The position numbers and the translations under genes are program-made. This document shows positions 57,815 through 64,000 of a DNA stretch of 64,000 nt, piece by piece; positions within the stretch are counted from its first letter, which is position 1; each line of letters starts with the position of its first letter. The notes beneath the pieces are model-generated. The model was given only the letters and a program-made list of their open reading frames with translations, was not told the DNA's origin and searched no databases. The stretch is from NCBI RefSeq assembly GCF_001542625.1, contig NZ_CP016279.1, positions 8,060,001 to 8,124,000 of the forward strand, in the 5' to 3' direction. The stretch comes from Streptomyces griseochromogenes. GTDB lineage: Bacteria > Actinomycetota > Actinomycetes > Streptomycetales > Streptomycetaceae.

Positions 57815-59035
57815 ATGCACCTGTCCCGACGGAACCTGCTCGCATCGGCCACACTGGCGACCGTTCCGGTCACACCTCGCCGCCGCGAGCGACTGCACAC
57901 CGGTTTCGAAAGACTCTCGGCCGACGGCTACACCCTCCTGGCCGGCCAGAAAGTCGGTGTCGTCACCAATCCGACCGGCATCACCCGGGACACCCTGCAC
58001 ATCGTCGACGTCATGCACGCCGACCCCCGCTGCGGACTCACCGCGGTCTTCGGCCCCGAGCACGGCTTCCGCGGCACCGCCCAGGCAGGCGGCTCCGAGG
58101 GCCGCTACGACGACCCGGCGACCGGCCTGCCGGTCTACGACACCTATCTGAAGAGCGGCCGGCCGCTGGCCGACATCTTCACCGCGTCCGGCGTCGACAC
58201 GGTCGTCTTCGACATCCAGGACGTGGGAGCGCGCTTCTACACCTACATCTGGACGCTCTACGACTGCATGGAGGCGGCCCAGCTGGCGGGCAAGCGGTTC
58301 GTCGTCCTCGACCGGCCCAACCCCGTGACCGGCCGCTCGGCCCAGGGACCGGTCCTGCACAAGGAGTTCGCCACTTTCGTCGGCCGCCGGCCCATTGCGC
58401 AGGCGCACGGCATGACGGTCGCCGAGCTGGCCCGGCTGTTCAACGGGGAGTTCCTGAGCACGCCCGTACCCCTGGAGACCGTCCTGATGACGGGCTGGAA
58501 GCGCGGGCAGTTCTACGACGCCTGCGGCCTGCCCTGGGTGCCGCCGAGCCCGAACATGCCGACCCCGGACACCGCGCTGGCGTACTCGGGCACCTGCATG
58601 TTCGAGGGCACCAACCTCTCCGAGGGGCGCGGCACGACCCGGCCCTTCGAACTCCTCGGCGCCGAGGACATCGACGGGCGGTGGGCCGCCGCGGTCAACG
58701 GACTCGGGCTGCCCGGCGTGCGGTTCCGGGAGGCGTACTTCGCGCCCACCTTCTCCAAGTTCCAGGGCAGGACGATCGGCGGCGTACAGGTCCATGTGCA
58801 CGACCGGGCCGCCTACGACCCCGTACGCACCGGGATCGCGCTGCTGGTGACCGCCAGGAAGGTCTGGAACGGCTTCGCCTGGCGTCCGGACGACTGGATC
58901 GACAAGCTCACCGGCTCCGCCCGGGTGCGGACGATGATCGACGCGGGCGCGGGCACCGACGAGGTGGTGGGCGCGTGGCAGGAGGAGCTGGGGGCGTTCC
59001 GGAGCGTTCGAAAGAAATATCTGCTCTACAAGTGA
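57815..59035 (+). CDS. DUF1343 exo-beta-N-acetylmuramidase (NamZ-like), Tat-type leader
   Basis: The 406-residue protein belongs to DUF1343, whose characterised member NamZ removes terminal N-acetylmuramic acid from peptidoglycan chains. Family motifs are KVGVVTNPTGITRD, AVFGPEHGFRGTAQAG, VVFDIQDVGARFYTYIWTL, LDRPNPV and SPNMPTPDTALAYSGTCMFEGTNLSEGRGTTRPFE in successive pieces. The N-terminus MHLSRRNLLASATLATVPV resembles a twin-arginine signal, but the usual cleavage site is short and unclear. GGAGG precedes ATG 57815. It probably acts in wall recycling. It is a single gene between a repeat and an alpha/beta-hydrolase-like gene. Confidence 0.9.
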   Translation: MHLSRRNLLASATLATVPVTPRRRERLHTGFERLSADGYTLLAGQKVGVVTNPTGITRDTLHIVDVMHADPRCGLTAVFGPEHGFRGTAQAGGSEGRYDDPATGLPVYDTYLKSGRPLADIFTASGVDTVVFDIQDVGARFYTYIWTLYDCMEAAQLAGKRFVVLDRPNPVTGRSAQGPVLHKEFATFVGRRPIAQAHGMTVAELARLFNGEFLSTPVPLETVLMTGWKRGQFYDACGLPWVPPSPNMPTPDTALAYSGTCMFEGTNLSEGRGTTRPFELLGAEDIDGRWAAAVNGLGLPGVRFREAYFAPTFSKFQGRTIGGVQVHVHDRAAYDPVRTGIALLVTARKVWNGFAWRPDDWIDKLTGSARVRTMIDAGAGTDEVVGAWQEELGAFRSVRKKYLLYK

Positions 59036-59117
59036 CCCGTCGTGTATGGCCAACTCCGCTCCGCCGCAGGACGATGCGCCCATATCGCATCGTTTCGGGG
59101 GGACGAGGGAGCCTGAC

Positions 59118-60434
59118 ATGGCGGAGCCTGGGATGAGCGTGACTCCCTACTGGGAGCTGACCTTCGACGCGGACGGAGACGTGGACGGCTCCGAACGCGA
59201 CCGGCTGCTGGCGCAGGTCACGGACCACGGCGTCCGTGACCTGATCGTCTTCGCACACGGCTGGAACAACGACCGTTCGGGCGCGACCGCGCTGTACCGG
59301 CATTTCTTCGCGCCGGTTCCGGCACTCGCCCCGAAGGCGCGGATCGGGTACGTGGGTGTGATCTGGCCGTCGATGAGGTTCTGCGACGAGCCGATCCCGG
59401 ACTTCCCCAGGTCCGTGGCCGCGACGGAGGCGGTGGCGGGTCCGGCGCTGGACAAGGACACCCGGCGCGCCCTGGTGGCGGCCTTCCCGGGCCGGGCCGC
59501 CGTGCTCGACCAGCTGGCCGGGATGCTCGACGAACGGCCGGCGGGGGACGCCGAGCTGGCGGAGTTCGGGCGGCTGGCGCGGCTGCTCACGGAGCCCTCG
59601 ACGGACGGATCGCAGCCGGTGGGCGCGTCGGACACGGGCGAGGAGGGCGAGCCGGCCGCGCTCGGCGGGGACCCGGTCGCGATCTGCTCCGAGTTCGCGC
59701 GGGCACTCGCCGGGCTCGGCTCCCCCGGCTCCGCCGACGGGACCGCGGCGTTCGCCCTGCCCAACCCCTGGGAGGGCGCCAAGGAACTGCTGCGCCAGCT
59801 GACGTACTACACGATGAAACGGCGGGCCGGGACGGTGGGCGAGCACGGACTCGGGCCCGTCCTCGCACGGCTGGCCGGTGCGGCCGCGGGCGTGCGGGTG
59901 CATCTGGCCGGGCACAGTTTCGGCGGCCGGCTGGTGTCGTTCGCGCTGCGCGGGCTGCCCGGCACGGTGCGCACGGTGAAGTCGGTGACCCTGCTTCAAG
60001 GGGCCTTCTCCCACTACGCGTTCGCCGCGCGGCTGCCGCAGGACACTCGTGCGGCGGGCGCGCTCAAGGACCTGCAGCACCGGATCGACGGCCCGCTGGT
60101 GTGCTGCTACTCGCGCTTCGACTCCGCGCTCGGCACCGTGTATCCGCTGGCCTCGCGAATGTCGGACGACGACCGGTCGGTCGACGGGTTCGATCTCGGG
60201 CGGATGCTGGGTGCCCGGTGGGGAGCCATGGGTCACGACGGGGTGCAGGCGGTGCCGGGCACCGTCGGACTCGACCTCGCGGCGGCCCTCGGCGGGCACC
60301 TGCCCGCCACGGGCTGCGTGAACGTCGACGCGGCCGCGGTCGTCCGGCGCGGGGGCCCGCCGGCCGGGGCGCACAGTGACATCCTGCACCCCGAACTGGC
60401 CCGGGTGGTGCTGGCGGCGGGCCGTATCACCTGA
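59118..60434 (+). CDS. Alpha/beta-hydrolase-like hypothetical protein
   Basis: The 438-residue protein has alpha/beta-hydrolase features: an oxyanion-type DLIVFAHGWNND, the nucleophile elbow VHLAGHSFGGRLVSFALRG (Ser in GHSFGG, about residue 269), a possible acid in CCYSRFDSALGTVYPLA and a His in AGAHSDILHPELAR at the C-terminus. A variable, low-complexity insert occupies about 100-215. No signal peptide is present. The substrate is unknown; a lipase or esterase role is only suggested. GAGGGAG lies six bases before ATG 59118. It converges on the penicillin acylase gene with 18 bp between. Confidence 0.78.
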   Translation: MAEPGMSVTPYWELTFDADGDVDGSERDRLLAQVTDHGVRDLIVFAHGWNNDRSGATALYRHFFAPVPALAPKARIGYVGVIWPSMRFCDEPIPDFPRSVAATEAVAGPALDKDTRRALVAAFPGRAAVLDQLAGMLDERPAGDAELAEFGRLARLLTEPSTDGSQPVGASDTGEEGEPAALGGDPVAICSEFARALAGLGSPGSADGTAAFALPNPWEGAKELLRQLTYYTMKRRAGTVGEHGLGPVLARLAGAAAGVRVHLAGHSFGGRLVSFALRGLPGTVRTVKSVTLLQGAFSHYAFAARLPQDTRAAGALKDLQHRIDGPLVCCYSRFDSALGTVYPLASRMSDDDRSVDGFDLGRMLGARWGAMGHDGVQAVPGTVGLDLAAALGGHLPATGCVNVDAAAVVRRGGPPAGAHSDILHPELARVVLAAGRIT

Positions 60435-60452
60435 CCCGCCGCCGTTCGGACG

Positions 60453-63242
60453 TCACCGGTGCGAGGTGTACTCCACGACCTGCTGGAAGGTCGGCCGGTT
60501 CTGCCAGCCGATCTTGCCGTGCTTGATGCCGCCCAGGGTGCGCTGGTTGATCGAGTCGGCGCACCACTGGTCGCCGGCGGAGCACAGATCGTCGCCGGGG
60601 TAGACCTGGGCGGCGGTCAGGCCGGCCGCCTGCTTCAGGGTGCTGATCAAGGCGTCCCGGCAGGCGCCGAGGCTGCCGCCGCCGCAGTACTTCTGCGCGA
60701 GCCCGCCCTGCACGGACTCGCCGAGAACCGCCCGGATGTCCTTGTCGACATAGCTCCACCAGCCGTACTGGAAGGAGCTTCCGGCGTGCGAGCCGGTCGG
60801 GCCGTGTCCGGCGGACGGTGCCTCGTCCACGGGCAGGTCGGCGGTGAACGCGGTGTACAGATCGCTGCCCAGACCGGGTTCGAACTCGGCCTTCACCAGA
60901 AGGGGCCACCAGGCGTCCAGGATGCGGATCGCGTCGGCGTCGGCGTACGTCTTCGAACCGGCCGAGGTCTGCGTGCGCTTGGCGCCCGCGGTCACCCACG
61001 CCTGGAGCTTGTTCACGGCGTCGGCGGCCGTGGGGTCGCTCACCGCCGAGGAGTTGATCACCTTCAGCAGTTTGGGCAGCACGTCCTCGGCGCGCAGGTC
61101 GGCGAGGGCCGCGTCCGCCATGGCCTGCGCCAGTTTCGTACGGGTCACCCCGCCGGCCGCGACCAGCTTCTTCACCCGGTCGTCGAGGAGGTTGCCGCGG
61201 TGCACGGACCCGTCGCCCCAGGACGCGGTCGTGTAGTCCTTGGCCTGCTTGTTGTTCCAGGAGATGTAGTAGTCCTGGTCGACCGAGTTGGGGTGCGCGG
61301 AGGCCGGGGTGTAGTCGGCCGTGTTGGTGGCCGGGTCCCAGTTCTTCCACTCGTACGCCGGCTGCGCCCACACCGGGAACTCCGCGTCGACGCCGGCGGC
61401 CCGGACCGGGTTGTCACCGCTGTTGTAGTACGCGGTGTGCTGGGAGTCGGCGTAGAACCAGTTGAAGGTGTAGTTGATGTGCTGGGCCGCGCTCTGGAAG
61501 TCCTTCGGGCCCTTGACGTAGCCGGGGTCGTTCAGCATCTGGAAGCCGATGATCGAGTCGGCCTCGTGCAGATAGGAGGAGCGCAGGCTGGTGTAGGCGA
61601 CCTTCTTGCCGCCGACGGTGGCCCGGTACTCGACGGGCCCGTACTTCGTGCGCCACACGCGCATGGTGTACGACCCCGCGGCCGTGCCGTCGGCCAGGGT
61701 CGGCTTCCAGGCGTTCTTCTGCTCGACCTTGTCCATGGCGGTACAGGTGCCGTGGTACAGGTAGTGGTAGTCGTCCTGGCACAGCTCGACGGCGTAGGTG
61801 TCGATGATGTCCTGGCCCGAGGTGGTCGCGCTCCAGGAGTAGTCCTGGCCGCGGCCCAGTTCGACATACATGCTCAGGCCGGCGAAGGAGGCGCCGCGGG
61901 CGCTGATGCCGGGGCCCTGTATCTCCTGGAGCATGAGCAGCTGCGGGGCGAAGTAGCCGGTCTGCGGTCCGAAGACGGCGATGGGGTGACCGCCGGCGGT
62001 GTACTTGCCGCTGACGACGAGGGCGTTGGACATGCCGCGCTTCGCGGAGCCGAGCGTGGTCTTGGCGGCCGCGGCGGAGGTGCTCCTGGCGCCGGCGGTG
62101 GCGGCGCTGCCTGTGCGGTCGTAGACGAGCGGCTCCTGGGCCACCGAGCCGGCGTCGGGCATGGCCTCGCCCTTGGGGTCGTCGGGCCTGGAGGCGTAGG
62201 GGAAGCTCTCGCCGTTGTGGACGGTCAGGGCGGCCTCGGCGTCGTTGCGCTCGCGGAAGGACTCCCAGACCTTGGTGCCCTGCTCCACGCCGTACTTGGA
62301 CTGGGCCGCGATCAGCGAGAGGGCGTTGTCGACCTCGCCGCCCCCGCCGGAGCCGAACAGCGAGCCGATGACCGAGGCCAGTGCCACGAGGTCGGTGATC
62401 TTGAAATGGTCGATGGTGCCGGCGTTGGTGACCGCGTCCTTGTGGCCGGTCAGGTCGTACTCGCCGGGGAAGTAACGGCCGCTGTCGGAGGCGTCGATGT
62501 AGGAGTTGATGCCGTCGAGGTAGGCGCCCGCGTCGGTGAGGGCCTGCTGGCCGCGGGCGCCGTTCTTGGCGACGGCGTTGTCGATCTGTGCCTGCAGGTC
62601 GGCCTCGGTGTACGGCGCGTTGCGGTAGAACTCCTGCTCAAGGCCCTGGTTGGCAGGCGCGCCGCCGGCGAAGGCGGTCAGCTGGCCACGGCCGACATGC
62701 CGGAAGACGTCCATCAGCCACAGGCGGTCCTCGGCCGCCGCGTACCCCGCGCCGAACTCGGTGCCGTACCGGGTGGTGCCTGTGATGTGCGGCACACCGG
62801 ACTTCTTGTCCCGGACGATGGTCACGTCACCGCGCCCGGCCGGCTTCTCGGTGGAGGCCACCTGGTCGGAAGGGACGCCGAACGAGGCGTCGTCGAAGAA
62901 GTTGTTGATCTTCGCATCGGTGAGGCCCGAGTAGCCCGTCGCCAGGTCGGCGTATGGGCCGAGCTGGTCCTCGGCGTGTGCGGGCTGGGTTCCGAAGGCC
63001 TGGTTGAGCAGGATCTGGGCGAGGGTCGCGTTGCCGTTCTCGCCGGGCGGCAGGATGTCCGAGCACTGGCCGCCGCAGTAGTCGTTCGAGGCCGTGGCGT
63101 TCTGAGCCGCCGCCGCCTGGGTGAGCGGGGAGAGCAGACCGGCGATCAGAACGCAGACGGATGCCGCTTTCAGGAACCCGGTGCGCTTGCGAGGAGTTCT
63201 CAGTTTGTCGAACAGCACGTTGCGTGGGGTGCGCCGTGGCAT
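60453..63242 (-). CDS. Secreted penicillin acylase-family (Ntn-hydrolase) amidase
   Basis: The 929-residue precursor has a long basic signal peptide (about 1-48, RTPRKRTGFLKAASVCVLIAGLL then AAAAQ). It belongs to the S45 penicillin/cephalosporin/AHL acylase family. Autocleavage should occur before Ser405 in AKRGMSNALVVSGKYT, making that Ser the N-terminal nucleophile of the beta chain; the alpha part shows GRGDVTIVRDKKSGVPHITGTT and AAAEDRLWLMD. Such enzymes hydrolyse acylated amines: beta-lactams, N-acyl-homoserine lactones or acyl-peptides. The substrate is not predictable. It is longer than most members because of a C-terminal domain with Cys residues. GGGAGGAG precedes ATG 63242. The upstream 63243-63496 region holds no other gene. 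Confidence 0.9.
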   Translation of the reverse strand: MPRRTPRNVLFDKLRTPRKRTGFLKAASVCVLIAGLLSPLTQAAAAQNATASNDYCGGQCSDILPPGENGNATLAQILLNQAFGTQPAHAEDQLGPYADLATGYSGLTDAKINNFFDDASFGVPSDQVASTEKPAGRGDVTIVRDKKSGVPHITGTTRYGTEFGAGYAAAEDRLWLMDVFRHVGRGQLTAFAGGAPANQGLEQEFYRNAPYTEADLQAQIDNAVAKNGARGQQALTDAGAYLDGINSYIDASDSGRYFPGEYDLTGHKDAVTNAGTIDHFKITDLVALASVIGSLFGSGGGGEVDNALSLIAAQSKYGVEQGTKVWESFRERNDAEAALTVHNGESFPYASRPDDPKGEAMPDAGSVAQEPLVYDRTGSAATAGARSTSAAAAKTTLGSAKRGMSNALVVSGKYTAGGHPIAVFGPQTGYFAPQLLMLQEIQGPGISARGASFAGLSMYVELGRGQDYSWSATTSGQDIIDTYAVELCQDDYHYLYHGTCTAMDKVEQKNAWKPTLADGTAAGSYTMRVWRTKYGPVEYRATVGGKKVAYTSLRSSYLHEADSIIGFQMLNDPGYVKGPKDFQSAAQHINYTFNWFYADSQHTAYYNSGDNPVRAAGVDAEFPVWAQPAYEWKNWDPATNTADYTPASAHPNSVDQDYYISWNNKQAKDYTTASWGDGSVHRGNLLDDRVKKLVAAGGVTRTKLAQAMADAALADLRAEDVLPKLLKVINSSAVSDPTAADAVNKLQAWVTAGAKRTQTSAGSKTYADADAIRILDAWWPLLVKAEFEPGLGSDLYTAFTADLPVDEAPSAGHGPTGSHAGSSFQYGWWSYVDKDIRAVLGESVQGGLAQKYCGGGSLGACRDALISTLKQAAGLTAAQVYPGDDLCSAGDQWCADSINQRTLGGIKHGKIGWQNRPTFQQVVEYTSHR

Positions 63243-63496
63243 GGCAGCTCCTCCCGACGGGGGTTGGCCGGATGTTACCGCCGGTATCCCCGGGATTGAA
63301 GATGAACATGCGTCACCTTCTAGAGTCACTGCAGTCGGTGCCCGGCGGTCAACCCGGGGCGCCTTATGGGAGGGCATCGGAAATCGGATGGAGCCGATTC
63401 GCGTGTCGATACGTCTACTCGGCGGCGTTGCGCGGAACTCGTACGGCGACGTCGAAGTGACGGAAGCGGACGCAGGAATGACGGAGGTGCAAGGCG

Positions 63497-64000
63497 ATGG
63501 CCGGATTCCGAAGTCTGGCGAGACAGGTGCGCGATCCACGGTGTGATCTGGCACTGCGACGCTACTCACTGCGCAAGTGCCTGGAGCGGTTCGCTCCCTA
63601 CGGGCACCGGGCGACCTGGGACCACCTGTGTTCCCGGGCCGGTTTCGGTCCGGAGGACCGGTCCCCCGACCCGGCGCGGCTCGTGGCCGCGCTGGAGGAG
63701 CTGGAGGCGGCGCGGGCGGTCTGGCTCGGCTATGAGGCCGAGTTCGCCGAGCGCCGCAAGAAGGAGAAGCACGACGGGCTGCGCCGGCCGGGCAGCGTGG
63801 ACGACTGGCACCGGCTGACCTGGGGCGGGTTCGGGGTCGCCTGGTGCGACGATCCGCGGGTCCACCCCGACGAGCCCCTGGCCGAGGTGCTGCGCCGGCT
63901 CATCGCCGCGCTGAACCGTGAACCGGGCTCGGTCTGCCCGGTGTGCGGCGGCGAGCGCCTCGTGTGGAAGTACGGCCTGGACCACGAGCCGTCGTCCGGT
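63497..64000 (+). CDS. Hypothetical protein with zinc-finger-like CPVCGG, truncated by window edge
   Basis: An open frame from ATG 63497 (GGAGG upstream) runs 168 codons to the right edge without a stop. The visible part starts MAGFRSLARQVRDPRCDL, has many Arg and Trp residues, a helical segment rich in Glu/Arg (LVAALEELEAARAVWLGYEAEFAERRKKEK) and a CPVCGG near residue 150 that could be half of a zinc site. No family was recognised. The gene may be longer and cannot be judged here. Confidence 0.7.
   Translation, partial: MAGFRSLARQVRDPRCDLALRRYSLRKCLERFAPYGHRATWDHLCSRAGFGPEDRSPDPARLVAALEELEAARAVWLGYEAEFAERRKKEKHDGLRRPGSVDDWHRLTWGGFGVAWCDDPRVHPDEPLAEVLRRLIAALNREPGSVCPVCGGERLVWKYGLDHEPSSG

Overview
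The window is chromosomal DNA from a high-GC actinomycete, almost certainly a Streptomyces. The evidence is the very high GC content with G/C-ending codons, frequent GTG starts, GTGA/ATGA start-stop overlaps, two chaplin genes (one with an LAXTG sorting signal), the mycothiol ligase mshC, a GylR-controlled glycerol operon, and F420-type and other actinobacterial families. From memory, the order metH-gylR-glpF-glpK-glpD ... parJ-mshC ... chpC-chpH ... gntR-gntK-gntP resembles the SCO1657-SCO1680 part of Streptomyces coelicolor; this was not checked by alignment.

Layout. 1-6.2 kb: end-truncated oligopeptide-binding lipoprotein, HAD phosphatase and cobalamin-dependent methionine synthase, all on the minus strand. 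6.4-11.8 kb: gylR and the glpFKD glycerol operon, with matching candidate operators before both units. 11.8-13.1 kb: a secreted protein and a divergent FadR-type regulator around a 19-bp palindrome. 13.3-19.1 kb: PAC2/ParJ protein, mshC, a conserved trio (PI3/4-kinase-like protein, DUF3090, phosphoglycerate-mutase-fold phosphatase) and CorA. 19.1-25.6 kb: ferritin-like protein, luciferase-like oxidoreductase, aldo/keto reductase coupled to a RecD2-like protein whose ATPase motifs look destroyed, and two small proteins. 25.6-28.3 kb: chaplins C and H and an M20 peptidase.

28.5-37.6 kb looks like the accessory part: tRNA-Leu(GAG), an McrB/McrC type IV restriction pair, then a Pls-type membrane-bound NRPS (A-PCP-six membrane segments-three beta-helix-like blocks) translationally coupled to an M1 aminopeptidase. 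The adenylation pocket reads DAESIGTVVK, close to a lysine code, so this could be a cationic homopolyamino-acid system with its own hydrolase.

37.7-40.7 kb is the gluconate locus (gntP, gntK, gntR) with a degraded gluconate 5-dehydrogenase remnant. 40.7-52.1 kb carries housekeeping and small conserved genes: UPF0225, DUF1876, a phosphoribosyltransferase-hydrolase fusion, CapA, PolX, a molybdopterin oxidoreductase with its cytochrome b, a DMT transporter, NUDIX, two DUF202 proteins, a quinone-reductase-like enzyme and a His-rich protein.

52.2-57.7 kb holds two convergent operons (APH-like kinase + acyl-CoA dehydrogenase; SDR + acyl-CoA synthetase + TetR). Their promoters share the same palindrome. 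The gene content matches the levulinate/4-hydroxyacid (Lva, ACAD10/11-like) route. 57.8-64 kb: NamZ-like exo-muramidase, an alpha/beta-hydrolase-like protein, a secreted penicillin acylase-family enzyme and a truncated zinc-finger-like hypothetical. No IS element, integrase, CRISPR array or rRNA was seen.
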